NCBI RefSeq assembly: GCF_900102895.1
Contig: NZ_FNGD01000004.1
Coordinates: 124,001 to 188,000, forward strand
Length of the DNA stretch: 64,000 nt
Direction: 5' to 3'
From: Arthrobacter sp. ov407
Lineage (GTDB): Bacteria > Actinomycetota > Actinomycetes > Actinomycetales > Micrococcaceae
This document shows positions 37,551-47,104 of the stretch, piece by piece. How positions within the stretch are numbered: the stretch's first letter is position 1; each line of letters starts with the position of its first letter. The position numbers were made by a program, and so were the translations under genes. The notes beneath the pieces were generated by a model that saw nothing but the letters and a program-made list of their open reading frames with translations, searched no databases and was not told the origin of the DNA.

Positions 37551-37821
37551 TAAGGACTCCTTTGTTCTTCGGGGGTGCGATGCCGGCCCAATCCGACTGC
37601 TGCGTCGGAGTGCGGGGACCGAAAACGGGGTGAATGGCTCGAGGCCAGTTACCTTGCTGCTGTTCCTCAAGATTAGGCCTGTGGGATGGGACACAACTAG
37701 CGCCGTGGTTGCCAATTTCTGATACTAATTTTCCCCAGTCTCCCCCGGCCCAGCGCTACCCTAGGAGAAGGCAACCACCTGGCTGTCCACATTTCATGAC
37801 CTGAACGCATGGAGAACCACA

Positions 37822-38808
37822 ATGAGCATGGCGGGCCCCAGCGACAGCGCTGACCTCATTGACAGCCCTGATCCGATTGACAGCGCGGCGGCCAGGCTTG
37901 CCGAAAGGCTTCTGGGCATGCGGGCCAACCGCGAGGTCATCCCGGAAGACCCGAACCATTCAGTCCGGTGGCACGAGCACGATTACCCCAGCCCGGTGGC
38001 CCGCTGGAATTACCATCCCGAATACGAGCTGCACCTGATCCGGAAGGGCACGGGCAAGTTCATCGTTGGAGACCACATCGGCACGTTCGAGGCCGGGCAC
38101 CTGGCTCTGGTGGGTTCAGGGCTGCCGCACGACTGGGTCAGCGACCTTGAGCCCGGGGAAGTCCTCCAGGGCAGGGACGCCCTCATCCAGTTCGACGGAA
38201 AATGGGTTGACCAGGCCGCTTCAATCGTGCCGGAAATGGCCGACGTCAAACCCCTGCTTGAACAGTCCTCGCGCGGGATCGAGTTCCTCGGACGGACAGC
38301 CCAGGCCGCCGCCGATTCCCTCGAGGCAATGGGGACGGCCACCGGATTGCAGCGGCTTCATCATCTCATTGAGGTCTTTGCGATCCTGACGCGAGCACCA
38401 CAGGAGGAACGGCGCTATCTCGCCGACGAATGGTTCAGGCCACAACTGGACAGCCAGGCCGCTGCGGTAGTGGACATCGTCCTGGAGTACGTCTTCAGCA
38501 ACCATGCCGGCAGCGTCAAGATGTCCGACGCTGCTGCCCTGGTCGGCATGTCAGAGCCGACGTTCTCGAAGTACTTCAAGCGCGCCACCGGCCAGAACTT
38601 CAGCGACCTGGTCCGCAAACTCCGCCTGGCCCACGCCCGGCGGCTGCTGGAGCACAGCGACAAAGCCATCTCCGACATCTGCTACGAAGTGGGATTCACC
38701 AACCTGTCCAACTTCAACCGGCACTTCCTCAAAGATATAGGCGCCACTCCTCGGGCCTATCGGACTGCTCGCCGCCATGAGCGGGGTAAAACCGCTGCGC
38801 GGCCGTAA
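37822..38808 (+). CDS. AraC-family transcriptional regulator
   Basis: 328 residues. An N-terminal cupin-like sensor (HEHDYPSPVARWNYHPEYELHLI, then GSGLPHDWVSD) is followed by two AraC helix-turn-helix motifs at about residues 215-320 (SDAAALVGMSEPTFSKYFKRATG and the FTNLSNFNRHF signature). It diverges from the polyol ABC operon over 271 bp and is its likely activator. A second ATG two codons on (GAGAACCACAATGAGCATG) could equally be the start. Confidence 0.9.
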   Translation: MSMAGPSDSADLIDSPDPIDSAAARLAERLLGMRANREVIPEDPNHSVRWHEHDYPSPVARWNYHPEYELHLIRKGTGKFIVGDHIGTFEAGHLALVGSGLPHDWVSDLEPGEVLQGRDALIQFDGKWVDQAASIVPEMADVKPLLEQSSRGIEFLGRTAQAAADSLEAMGTATGLQRLHHLIEVFAILTRAPQEERRYLADEWFRPQLDSQAAAVVDIVLEYVFSNHAGSVKMSDAAALVGMSEPTFSKYFKRATGQNFSDLVRKLRLAHARRLLEHSDKAISDICYEVGFTNLSNFNRHFLKDIGATPRAYRTARRHERGKTAARP

Positions 38809-38999
38809 GCGCCCATGGATTCTTAGCTGGCCAGATCCGGCAGCGGCGCTGGCTTGAGCAGTCGTCGGTCTGCTGAGCCCTACACGAACGGGCGAGGCTT
38901 TCGAGGGAAAGGTTCCCAGATGCCCTCAGGTGCAGGCGGCGGCCATCGGCGAGGTGGGACGGCTCGGGCTGGATCGAACACTGCGATCGTTCTTCGTGC

Positions 39000-39130
39000 C
39001 GCAGATGAGATGCCTATGGTCTGGTTACGGCGGTGGGGCCGAAGCACGTCATCGACGAGGGCGACGTAGAAGTTGAGCATGGCGGAAAATTCGGGCTGAA
39101 ATTTGCCCGTCTTGGGCTCGATGACGACAT
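39000..39130 (-). pseudogene. Relic of a DUF1016 (YhcG-type PDDEXK) nuclease
   Basis: About 40 residues, VVIEPKTGKFQPEFSAML followed by NFYVALVDDVLR and TIGI, match the conserved core of DUF1016 nucleases, which normally exceed 300 residues. The nuclease motif E-x-K is still seen in VIEPKTGKF. No further similarity is found on either side, so only a fragment remains. Intact relatives are linked to mobile elements or anti-phage defence. Confidence 0.65.
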
Positions 39131-39516
39131 AGCCTGTTGACCACCCCAACGGCCCAGTTCGCCGTTGATGCCCGGCACCGCTCCGCGTCAGGAACGGGGC
39201 GATTTGTGCGGACAGTGTCTGCCCGAATCAATGAGCTCAGCCGTTCCCCCGGACTTGCCGCTGCTGTGCCGGCGAGTAGTGCATCCGTAGACCCTGATTA
39301 GGAGATCTGAATTCGCGGTTTATCACGTGCGATGGGCAGCGAGGCTATGAGCGCCCCCTGCGGGATAGACATGCGGCGAATCGCCGGGCTGAAGGTTTTA
39401 GTGCGCGAAACCGCCTGCCGCCACAGTCCGCCAGTTCGCATTAGCTCCCGGGCCAGCCGGTTTAGGCCTCGGCGAGGTAGGCCATGCCGTGCCAGCTACG
39501 TCTGGGGGTGATACAT

Positions 39517-39755
39517 ATGGCTGAACGCAACAGTTATCACGTGGTACCAGGTGACGACGGATGGAAGGCAGAGCGGGAGGGTTCCTCTCGGGCTTCCTCT
39601 GTTCATGACACACCCAAGCTGCGGCAATTGATGCAGCCCGGGGTTACCTCGCCCGGTATGGCGGAGGGGAGTTGAATATCCATGGCAAGGACAACAAGGT
39701 CCAGGCTAAGGACACCATCGATCCGGGTAACGATCCTAGGAACATTCGGGGTTAG
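39517..39755 (+). pseudogene. DUF2188-family protein, single frameshift
   Basis: From ATG 39517, with GGGGGTGAT upstream, the frame reads MAERNSYHVVPGDDGWKAER like a DUF2188 protein. After HDTP (about 39612) the correct sequence continues one frame over (QAAAIDAARGYLARYGGGEL, then NIHGKDNKV and GNDPRNIRG) to the stop at 39753-39755. Restoring one base would give a complete protein of about 79 residues. Either a recent mutation or a sequencing error explains it. Confidence 0.75.
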
Positions 39756-39910
39756 TCCTTGATGAGGCATGGGTGATCCCGCCGGTTCTCGCGGCACAGG
39801 AGGAGCGCCGGCGGGGTCTTTCAAGCCCTGCACTACCTTTGGTTTCCAACGGCGGCGATGTAAATGGTCGTGGGGACCATTCCCGGCGTGCCCCCGAATC
39901 GATCCCCGCC

Positions 39911-40144
39911 TTACTGCAGGTAACGGAACACCGACCACGTCACTGTCACAGCTGCGCAATCCTTTTGATGTTTAGCGGCAAAGGTAGGGGGCCTGTTGCC
40001 GGACGGCGACCGGAAGAACGCTGGACCGCCGCAGCCCAGACAGACCAAGCCGATCCTCCTTGCCTGGCGCAGCGCGGCATCAAGCCTGCTGAACTCGGAT
40101 GCCTTCCAGTCGCGTCCGTCTACTTTGCTCCTTGCCCATTTCAT
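39911..40144 (-). CDS. Small putative zinc-binding protein
   Basis: 77 residues from ATG 40144 (MKWARSKVDGRDWKASEF) with a good GAGGAAG ribosome site. The centre holds CLGCGGPAFFR and a later FAAKHQKDC, a possible C-x2-C...H-x3-C zinc knuckle reminiscent of the N-terminus of CoiA-like proteins. I do not recognise a family. It sits in a region of decayed genes and may itself be truncated. Confidence 0.45.
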   Translation of the reverse strand: MKWARSKVDGRDWKASEFSRLDAALRQARRIGLVCLGCGGPAFFRSPSGNRPPTFAAKHQKDCAAVTVTWSVFRYLQ

Positions 40145-40257
40145 GTCTTCCTCAGCTTCACTAGGCCCACGGTCACCTGGATAACTCGATGGGCCGCCAA
40201 ATTTTCTAGCTGCCGGCTTGGCAGGGACGGTCTTTGAGCCGCATTGAGGGAAAGTCC

Positions 40258-40419
40258 TCAGTCTTCGGCGGGAAACTGGTGCCACCAGCCTTCCCAGGCC
40301 GACGAGGTGATTTGGCCTTGGGGAAAGTCTTCGGCGTTCGGTGGGCTGCCGCTTGCGTGCGTGCTGCCATTTGCATAGTTGGAGTTACCCAGCTTGGGTT
40401 CGCTGGGGACAGTGATCAC
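40258..40419 (-). CDS. Small hypothetical protein
   Basis: 53 residues from GTG 40419, preceded by the strong ribosome site AAAGGAGAG. The sequence is polar, Asn/Ser/Pro-rich, and ends in the aromatic-acidic tail SAWEGWWHQFPAED. No family is recognised. The good ribosome site is the main support for it being real. Confidence 0.45.
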   Translation of the reverse strand: MITVPSEPKLGNSNYANGSTHASGSPPNAEDFPQGQITSSAWEGWWHQFPAED

Positions 40420-40509
40420 GTTCTCTCCTTTAGATAACTGAGCTGGCGACCTGCACTGCGTTTCTCTTTGCGTTGCTGGCGGCGGCCCTTCCAACAGCCG
40501 GTCGCCTTT

Positions 40510-40806
40510 TCAGCGGCTTGGCTGGTGGACTCTCCGGAGCTGGAGTTGTTCGGCTGTGATCCAGAGGACGTAACCTGCGGATTTTTCGATCATGATCCGG
40601 CGGTCGAGCCCGTCCGCCGCTATCCATGCCGTGTCGCCGGACGGTGTGGCGTCCTCCACGAAGCCTGTCCTGACGAACACGCCTTCGCGCCTGACATCGA
40701 CGACGGCGCCGACCAGCATGCTCCATTCCATGAAGGGATACGGGCGGTGGATTTCGGCTGCTTCCGGTTCGGGTTCGTTCACGGGCACGCGGGGATTCCC
40801 TTGCAT
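40510..40806 (-). CDS. Hypothetical protein
   Basis: 98 residues from ATG 40806; an upstream in-frame ATG at 40899 would give 129 residues with a basic N-terminus (MAAKRPPTAGKRRNG). The body, MEWSMLVGAVVDVRREGVFVRTGFVED and then IAADGLDRRIMIEKSAGY, looks like a small folded beta-domain. Not recognised. It follows the MHS transporter gene on the same strand but past a 120-bp gap. Confidence 0.55.
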   Translation of the reverse strand: MQGNPRVPVNEPEPEAAEIHRPYPFMEWSMLVGAVVDVRREGVFVRTGFVEDATPSGDTAWIAADGLDRRIMIEKSAGYVLWITAEQLQLRRVHQPSR

Positions 40807-40925
40807 CGGATCCGGCCCTTTCCGTCGGCTGGTGGCGACCTTGAGCTCGTCTTGTCCATTTCGTCGTTTTCCGGCTGTGGGCGGACGTTTGGCTGCCATG
40901 CCAGACGCCCGCCCCGATGGCCGGA

Positions 40926-42287
40926 TCAGGCGCCGGCGGTGCTCGGCTCCGGGGTGAGTTGGGTTTCCTGCAGCTCTCCGTTTTGGCGTGCTGCTTCCTT
41001 TCGACCCCAGCCTCCGGGCAGGAGCGCTACGGAGATGACGGAGATGGCCGAGACGATCAGGAGGTAGATGACAATGGAGTCGCTGCTCTTGGTTGCGGCG
41101 AACAGCGCGGTGGCGATCGTGGGGGCGAACGCGGATCCGCAGATCTGGGAGATGGTGTATCCGACTGATGCTCCGGTGTAACGGACTTCGCGGGAGAAGA
41201 CCATGGAGAACAGCGAGCCGGTGACGCCGGCGGCCGGTGCCATGGCCACGCCGAAGACCAGCACCACTGCCAAGATGAAGTTCGCTGCCACGCCGGTGTT
41301 GATCAGCATGAACGCCGGTCCGATGACCACTCCCATGGCCACGGCCCCGATGAGGTACATGGTTTTGCGGCCGTATTTGTCGGAGAGGGAGCCGAAGACC
41401 GGGTAGAGGACGACGGCGACGAGTCCGGCGAGGAAGACGCCGAGCAGGACGCTGGTGCGGTCGATCCCGGCCACGCTGGTGGAATAGTTCACCAGGTAGG
41501 ACATGGTGATGTAGGCGAAGACGCCCTGGCTGAGGTAGGTGCCGGCGACGAGGAAGATTTCCTTGGGGTGGCGGCGGAAGGCTTCCTTGATGGGGAGCTT
41601 GACCAGCTCCTGCTTGTCGCGGGCTGCGGCGAAGGAGGGGCTTTCGGCGATGGTGAGGCGGATGACGAGGCCGACTATGACCAGGACGGCACTGACGAGG
41701 AAGGGCAGGCGCCAGCCCCAAGCGGTGAACTGGTCCGCGGGGAGCTGGGTGGCTCCGAGGAACGCGACGGTGGCGAGGCTGGTGCCGGCCGGGGCGCCCA
41801 TCTGGGGGAACGCTCCGTAGAAGCCCTTCTTGCCCTTGGGTGCGTGTTCGACGGCCATGAGGGTGGCGCCGCCCCATTCGCCGCCGACACAGAAGCCCTG
41901 GAAAATGCGCAGCACGGTCAGCAGGATGGGGGCGGCGATGCCGATCTGGGCGTAGCCGGGCAGCAGGCCCATCATGAAGGTTGCGGCGCCCATGCCGACG
42001 AGAGAGATGATGAGCATTTGCTTGCGGCCGACCCGGTCGCCGAAGTGTCCGAAGACGATGCCTCCCAGGGGCCGGGCGAGGAAGCCGACACCGAAGGTGG
42101 CGAAAGAGAGCAGGGTGCCCATGAGGGGGCTGGCCTCGGGGAAGAACAGCTTCGGGAAGATCAGGGCGGCTGCTGTTCCGTAGATGAAGAAGTCGTAGTA
42201 CTCGACGCTGGTGCCGATGAAGCTTGCCATCGCAACCTTCATCGGACTCGTGGGGCCTGCGGCGGCCGGGGATGTCTTCGTTGACAT
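40926..42287 (-). CDS. MHS-family MFS transporter (aromatic acid/metabolite:H+ symporter)
   Basis: 453 residues with 12 membrane segments. MASFIGTSVEYYDFFIYGTAAAL and the loop GHFGDRVGRKQML are typical of the metabolite:H+ symporter family (ShiA, KgtP and benzoate-type carriers). It follows the aldolase gene by 24 bp as the last gene of the meta-cleavage operon and is the probable uptake system for the aromatic substrate. Confidence 0.9.
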   Translation of the reverse strand: MSTKTSPAAAGPTSPMKVAMASFIGTSVEYYDFFIYGTAAALIFPKLFFPEASPLMGTLLSFATFGVGFLARPLGGIVFGHFGDRVGRKQMLIISLVGMGAATFMMGLLPGYAQIGIAAPILLTVLRIFQGFCVGGEWGGATLMAVEHAPKGKKGFYGAFPQMGAPAGTSLATVAFLGATQLPADQFTAWGWRLPFLVSAVLVIVGLVIRLTIAESPSFAAARDKQELVKLPIKEAFRRHPKEIFLVAGTYLSQGVFAYITMSYLVNYSTSVAGIDRTSVLLGVFLAGLVAVVLYPVFGSLSDKYGRKTMYLIGAVAMGVVIGPAFMLINTGVAANFILAVVLVFGVAMAPAAGVTGSLFSMVFSREVRYTGASVGYTISQICGSAFAPTIATALFAATKSSDSIVIYLLIVSAISVISVALLPGGWGRKEAARQNGELQETQLTPEPSTAGA

Positions 42288-42311
42288 GTGGGTTCCTTGG
42301 AAGAGGTGGAG

Positions 42312-43361
42312 CTAGCGGACGGGGACGGGTTGGGGGTGCTTGTTCGCGGCGCGCTGCAGGTCCAGGGCGACGTCAGTGATCATGTCTTCCTGCCCGCCCA
42401 CGAGCTGGCGGCGGCCGACCTCGACGAGGATGTCGCGGGTGTCCAGTCCGTAACGGGCTGAGGCGCGTTCTGCGTGGCGGAGGAAGCTGGAGTACACGCC
42501 GGCGTAGCCGAGGGTGAGGGTTTCCCGGTCCACCTGCACGGGACGGTCGTGCAGGGGACGGACGAGGTCTTCGGCTGCGTCCTGGAGGGCGAAGAGGTCG
42601 GCGTGGTGTTCCCACCCGTGCAGGGTTGCGACGGCGACGAAGGGTTCGACGGGTGTGTTTCCGGCTCCGGCGCCGTGTCCGGCGAGGGAGGCGTCCACCC
42701 GGTATGCGCCTTCTTCGACGGCGACGACGGAGTTGGCGACGGCAAGTGAGAGGTTTTGGTGGGCGTGGATCCCGATTTCGGTTTCCGGGTTTAGGACCTC
42801 GCGGTAGGCACGGACCCGCTGGCGTACCCCGTCCATGGTCAGTCCGCCGCCGGAGTCGGTGACGTAGACGCAGTTGGCGCCGTAGGATTCCATGAGTTTG
42901 GCCTGGGCGGCGAGCTTTTGGGGTTCGGACATGTGGGACATCATGAGGAATCCGGAGACGTCCATGCCCAGTTCGCGGGCGTAGGCGATGTGCTGGGCGG
43001 AGACGTCGGCTTCGGTGCAGTGGGTGGCGACCCGGACGGAGCGGACTCCCAGGGCGTAGGCCTGGCGGAGTTCCTTCAGGGTGCCGATGCCGGGCAGCAG
43101 CAGCGTGGTGAGCCGGGCGTTCCTGACGACCGAGGCGGCGGCTTCGATCCATTCCCAGTCGGTGTTGCTTCCGGGGCCGTAGGTGAGGCTGCTGCCGGCG
43201 AGGCCGTCGCCGTGGGCGACTTCGATGGCGTCGACGCCGGCGGCGTCCAGTGCTGCGGCGATGCTGGCGACGTTCTCGGGGCTGATGCGGTGGCGGACGG
43301 CGTGCATGCCGTCGCGCAGGGTGACGTCCTGGATGAAGACGCGGGTTGGTGTCTGGCTCAT
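42312..43361 (-). CDS. mhpE: 4-hydroxy-2-oxovalerate aldolase
   Basis: 349 residues of the DmpG/MhpE family, cleaving 4-hydroxy-2-oxovalerate to pyruvate and acetaldehyde. The metal/catalytic start [13 protein letters not shown], the [13 protein letters not shown] strand and the [13 protein letters not shown] metal-ligand block are all present. Overlap of 4 bases with the acetaldehyde dehydrogenase gene matches the channelling complex these enzymes form. Confidence 0.93.
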   Translation of the reverse strand: MSQTPTRVFIQDVTLRDGMHAVRHRISPENVASIAAALDAAGVDAIEVAHGDGLAGSSLTYGPGSNTDWEWIEAAASVVRNARLTTLLLPGIGTLKELRQAYALGVRSVRVATHCTEADVSAQHIAYARELGMDVSGFLMMSHMSEPQKLAAQAKLMESYGANCVYVTDSGGGLTMDGVRQRVRAYREVLNPETEIGIHAHQNLSLAVANSVVAVEEGAYRVDASLAGHGAGAGNTPVEPFVAVATLHGWEHHADLFALQDAAEDLVRPLHDRPVQVDRETLTLGYAGVYSSFLRHAERASARYGLDTRDILVEVGRRQLVGGQEDMITDVALDLQRAANKHPQPVPVR

Positions 43362-44302
43362 GATGCTACTTCCTGCTTGGTGGTGACCAGCCGTTCGGCG
43401 ACGCGGAGCGCGGCGGAGGTCATGATGTCCAGGTTTCCGGCGTATTCCGGGAGGTAGTGGGCGGCGCCTTCGACTTCGAGGAATACGCTGACCCTCGTGT
43501 ACTCCCCTGTTCCCCGGCCCTCAGGGATGAGTCCGCTGACCTCGGCTCCTTCGTCCTGGAACTGCACGGCCTGCTTGAGCCGGTAGCCAGGGACGTAGCT
43601 GGCGACTTCGGTGACGCGGTCCCGGATGGCGGCGGCGACCCGGTCCTGTTCGGCGTCGGTGAGCCGGTCCACCAGACACAGGACGGTGTCGCGCATGATC
43701 ATCGGCGGTTCTGCCGGGTTCAGGACGATGATGGCCTTGCCTCTGGCGGCCCCGCCGACGGCGACGATTGCGTCAGAGGTGGTTTCGGTGAATTCGTCGA
43801 TGTTGGCGCGTGTGCCGGGTCCGGCGGACTTGGAGGAGATGGAGGCGACGATTTCTCCGTAGTGGACCGGTGTCTGGCTGTTGATGGCGGCGATGATTGG
43901 GATGGTGGCCTGCCCGCCGCAGGTGACCATGTTGACGTTGCCCGCGTCCAGGTGCTGCTCGAGGTTGACTGAGGGCACGACGTAGGGCCCGATGGCGGCC
44001 GGGGTGAGGTCGACCAGCTTCTTCCCGTAGGGTGCCAGGGCGGCGGCGTTGTGCCGGTGGGCGCCGGCGGAGGTGGCGTCAAAGATGACCTCGATGTCCT
44101 CGAATTCGGGCATTCCGATGAGGCCTTCGACTCCTTCGGCGGTGGTGGCGATGCCGAGACGGGCGGCTCGGGCGAGGCCGTCGGAGGCGGGGTCGATGCC
44201 GACCATGACGCCCATGTCCAGTTTGTCGGTCAGGCGCATGATCTTGAACATGAGGTCGGTGCCGATGTTTCCTGAGCCGATGATGGCTGCTTTTGCGCTC
44301 AT
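43358..44302 (-). CDS. mhpF: Acetaldehyde dehydrogenase (acetylating)
   Basis: 314 residues of the DmpF/MhpF family, converting acetaldehyde and CoA to acetyl-CoA. The NAD site [14 protein letters not shown] and the catalytic Cys in [13 protein letters not shown] are present. It overlaps the hydratase and aldolase genes by 4 bases on each side (ATGA), so production of the three enzymes is tightly coupled. Confidence 0.93.
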   Translation of the reverse strand: MSAKAAIIGSGNIGTDLMFKIMRLTDKLDMGVMVGIDPASDGLARAARLGIATTAEGVEGLIGMPEFEDIEVIFDATSAGAHRHNAAALAPYGKKLVDLTPAAIGPYVVPSVNLEQHLDAGNVNMVTCGGQATIPIIAAINSQTPVHYGEIVASISSKSAGPGTRANIDEFTETTSDAIVAVGGAARGKAIIVLNPAEPPMIMRDTVLCLVDRLTDAEQDRVAAAIRDRVTEVASYVPGYRLKQAVQFQDEGAEVSGLIPEGRGTGEYTRVSVFLEVEGAAHYLPEYAGNLDIMTSAALRVAERLVTTKQEVAS

Positions 44303-45135
44303 GAGTGTTCCTTAGTGACTGTTGCTGTGACGGTGCCCAGTCCGCCGATGCGGGCTTCGATGATGTCCCCGGCGTTGAGCGGGGCCATGGGGCCGAGGGC
44401 GCCGGAGAGGACGATCTCTCCGGCCCGGAGGGGCCGGCCGAGGGCCGTGGCTGTTTCGGCGATCCAGAGCAGGGCGTTGATGGGATCGCCGAGGCAGTCC
44501 GCCCCGGTCCCCATCGAGGCCTGGACTCCGTTGATGGTCATGACCATTTCGGCTCCCGCCGGGACGTAGCCGTTGAGCGTCGCCTTGCCTTGGCCGAGGA
44601 TGAAGTAGGCGCTGGAGGCGTTGTCGGCGACTGTGTCGACGATGCCGATGTCCCATTCGGCGATGCGGCTGTCGACGATTTCCAGGGCGGGTGCGACGTA
44701 GTCCACGGCGGCCAGGACCGAGTCCCGGTCGGTGGCGTCGACGTCGCGGCCGAGAATAAACGCGATTTCCGCTTCGATGCGCGGGGCGATGAGCGCCTCG
44801 TGCGGGATTTGTTCGTCTTCGCCCAGCTGCATGTCGGAGAGCAGGACGCCGAAGTCGGGCTGGTCGACGCCGAGCTGGCGCTGGACGGCCGGGGCGGTCA
44901 GGCCGACCTTGCGTCCAATGCGACGGTTTCGAAGGCTGGTCCTGCTCTGGATGATCAGTTCCTGGACCTCGTAGGCCGAGTCCAGGTCCTCTTGCAGGAC
45001 TTCACGCACGGGTCCGCAGGGGCGTGCTGTCTTCAGTGCGCCGAGAAGCGTGTTGGCGACGCTCCTGAGGTTCGTCGGCGACGTGCCCGTCGTGACCGCT
45101 CCGCCGTCGTTGGCGGTAGTGGGTTGGTGTGTCAT
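44299..45135 (-). CDS. mhpD: 2-keto-4-pentenoate hydratase
   Basis: 278 residues from ATG 45135; the frame is open a further 23 codons but the extra residues are not family-like. It belongs to the MhpD/fumarylacetoacetate hydrolase-like fold family ([42 protein letters not shown] segment, [16 protein letters not shown]). It adds water to 2-hydroxypenta-2,4-dienoate. It is separated from the dioxygenase gene by 100 bp containing a palindrome, so it may have its own promoter. Confidence 0.92.
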   Translation of the reverse strand: MTHQPTTANDGGAVTTGTSPTNLRSVANTLLGALKTARPCGPVREVLQEDLDSAYEVQELIIQSRTSLRNRRIGRKVGLTAPAVQRQLGVDQPDFGVLLSDMQLGEDEQIPHEALIAPRIEAEIAFILGRDVDATDRDSVLAAVDYVAPALEIVDSRIAEWDIGIVDTVADNASSAYFILGQGKATLNGYVPAGAEMVMTINGVQASMGTGADCLGDPINALLWIAETATALGRPLRAGEIVLSGALGPMAPLNAGDIIEARIGGLGTVTATVTKEHS

Positions 45136-45196
45136 GGGGGTGCTCTCTGTCGTGCAGTCCGAAGGCTGCGGCGAGAAGATGGATAACGTCGCAGGA

Positions 45197-45210
45197 TGTA
45201 GCATGCTAGA
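45197..45210. promoter_or_regulatory. Candidate GntR operator upstream of the hydratase gene
   Basis: TAGCATGCTA (45199-45208) is a perfect 10-bp palindrome. The 14-mer around it matches 11 of 14 positions of ACTAGCATGCTAGT at 49027. It lies between the dioxygenase and hydratase genes, where an internal promoter would be controlled. Confidence 0.5.
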
Positions 45211-45235
45211 CGGCTAGATCCTGAGGGGGGCGGGT

Positions 45236-46180
45236 TTAGATGTCGAGGGTTGCCGTGGTTACGCCGAAGCCGGCGATGTATTCGCGGATCGGGCGGTAGT
45301 AGCTGTACTGGACGGTGTAGGGCCCGATGGCGCCGAGTGCTGCGTAGGCGGCGATCCAGGAGCGGACTTCGTGGGAGGAGTTCCCCGCAATCTCGGTCAT
45401 TTCCTGGGGCGTCCAGGCGTCGATGGGTGACAGGTCGCCGGAGGCGAGTATCTTCATCAGTTGCTGGTCCCATTCCGGGGCGAGGTCTTGGATGTCCGCT
45501 TCGCCGCGGGCGAAGGCGTCGGCGGTGTCGTAGACGCGCTGTTGCCGGGCGGCACGCGCTTCGGCCGTTTGGTGGCCATCTGCGCCGATCAGCATCCTGC
45601 GTTGCGCTTCGGTGGCGGTTGCCAGCCGGGGTACCGGCGGGTCGTGGGAGAGGCCTCCGGAGGCGATCAGCAGGACTTTCGCGTCCAGTGTCTTCAGGTA
45701 TTCGCCGATGGCTTCACCGAGGAGGCGGACGCGTTTGAGCGGGGTGAAGGGCGGTGCGACGGAGTTGATGAAGACCGGCACGATGGGCTTGGCGGTGATG
45801 TCCCCGTACATGAGTTCCATGGGCTGGACGGCGCCGTGGTCGACCTCCATTTTCAGGGAGATGGCGATGTCGATGCCGCGGTCGATCACAAACTGGGCGA
45901 GGCCTTCCGCGATGTCTTTCGGGACGTTCAGCGGTCCTGCCTGGCTTCCGTAGTCGCCGATGCTGACGGCGTCGTAGCCGATGCAGAATGGCGGCATGAG
46001 TTGGTAGAAGAAGCCGTTGTAGTGGTCGGGTCCGAGGTTGATGACCACGTCCGGGTCGTAGTCGTGGACGAAGCTGCGGGCGGCTTCGAAGGCGGCCTCG
46101 ACTTCGGCTTTGATTTCGGGTCCGGGATCCCCGTGTTCCAGCAGCGGGCTGTGGGACATGGCTAGCAGTGCAACAGTCAT
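45236..46180 (-). CDS. mhpB: Class III extradiol dioxygenase, MhpB type
   Basis: 314 residues of the LigB-type (protocatechuate-4,5-like) fold, most like 2,3-dihydroxyphenylpropionate 1,2-dioxygenase. Conserved blocks are MSHSPLLEHGDPGPEI, the iron-binding GPDHYNGFFYQLMPPFCIG, VDHGAVQPMELMYG and the catalytic SGGLSHDPPVP. It opens a 3-substituted catechol ring next to the hydroxyls using Fe(II). It is preceded by the hydrolase gene 9 bp upstream, which acts on its product. Confidence 0.9.
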   Translation of the reverse strand: MTVALLAMSHSPLLEHGDPGPEIKAEVEAAFEAARSFVHDYDPDVVINLGPDHYNGFFYQLMPPFCIGYDAVSIGDYGSQAGPLNVPKDIAEGLAQFVIDRGIDIAISLKMEVDHGAVQPMELMYGDITAKPIVPVFINSVAPPFTPLKRVRLLGEAIGEYLKTLDAKVLLIASGGLSHDPPVPRLATATEAQRRMLIGADGHQTAEARAARQQRVYDTADAFARGEADIQDLAPEWDQQLMKILASGDLSPIDAWTPQEMTEIAGNSSHEVRSWIAAYAALGAIGPYTVQYSYYRPIREYIAGFGVTTATLDI

Positions 46181-46189
46181 GGCGGTCTC

Positions 46190-47104
46190 CTAGCCGTTCG
46201 CGTGTTCGGGGGTCAGTTCCGTGCCGGCGCCGGCGTCGAGGCCGAGCAGGAAGTCCAGGTGGATTTTGTTGAAGATTTCGGGTTGTTCGTACTGGGGCCA
46301 GTGGCCGGCGTTTTCGATGACGGCGAGGCGGCCGTTGGGGATGAGGCCCGCGATGCGGCGGCCTTCATCGACCGGGCCTGAGGGGTCCTTGGTGGTCCAG
46401 ACGACGAGGGCGGGCGCCTGGATAGAGCGCAGGTCATCATCGGTGAGCATGTTCCTGCGGCGGGTTTCCGGGTCCTGCAGTGCCATGTTGGCTTCGCACG
46501 CGCGCAGCCAGTCGTGCTGCTGGAAGATGGCCTGGCGGGTGCGGATGAGGTCATCGGTCACCATGGCGGGGTCGGCCATGAGCCATTCGAGCCTCGTTTT
46601 CACGCGCTCCCAGGACGGGTCCTTCGCAGCTTCCATGGAGAGTGTGTAGAGCCGTTCCATCACAACGGGGTTGGCCATAGTGCCGCCCATGGTGTTCAGG
46701 ACGATGCGTTCGACCCTTTCGGGGTGCTCGATGGCGAAGCGTGCCGTGACCCAACCGCCCAGCGATTCGCCGGTGAAGTAGGCCTTTTCGACGCCGATGG
46801 CGTCCAGGAAGTGGTTGACCTGGTCGATGTAGTGCCGGATTTCCAGCGGGTGCTCGGGTTTGCTGCTGTAGCCGTGGCCGATGAAGTCGATGGCGTAGAC
46901 GTTGAAGTGCTCGGCGTGGGCTTTGAGGTTGCGGACGTAGGCTTCGGCGTGGCCGGTGATGCCGTGGAGCATCAGCAGGGTGGGCTTGGAGCTGTCGCCG
47001 GCGTGCAGGTAGCGGGTGCGGTAGGGGCCGGCCTGGAGGAAGCCCTGGCTGAATTCGACCTGGTTGAGGTCGGACCAGACGCTAGTGTACGGGCGTGAAT
47101 TCAC
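46190..47104 (-). CDS. Alpha/beta hydrolase for meta-cleavage product (MhpC-like)
   Basis: 304 residues from GTG 47104 (AGGAGAATCCC upstream), overlapping the monooxygenase gene by 23 bases. The nucleophile elbow is GESLGG, the oxyanion block MLHGITGHAEAY, and the C-terminal His lies in ENAGHWPQYEQP, so the Ser-Asp-His triad is complete. It should cleave the C-C bond of the ring-opened product to give a carboxylic acid and 2-hydroxypentadienoate. Confidence 0.88.
   Translation of the reverse strand: MNSRPYTSVWSDLNQVEFSQGFLQAGPYRTRYLHAGDSSKPTLLMLHGITGHAEAYVRNLKAHAEHFNVYAIDFIGHGYSSKPEHPLEIRHYIDQVNHFLDAIGVEKAYFTGESLGGWVTARFAIEHPERVERIVLNTMGGTMANPVVMERLYTLSMEAAKDPSWERVKTRLEWLMADPAMVTDDLIRTRQAIFQQHDWLRACEANMALQDPETRRRNMLTDDDLRSIQAPALVVWTTKDPSGPVDEGRRIAGLIPNGRLAVIENAGHWPQYEQPEIFNKIHLDFLLGLDAGAGTELTPEHANG

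Noticed and set aside
40807..41877. Upstream extension of the small hypothetical gene into the MHS transporter
   Set aside because: It overlaps the transporter in another frame with Arg/His-rich shadow translation.
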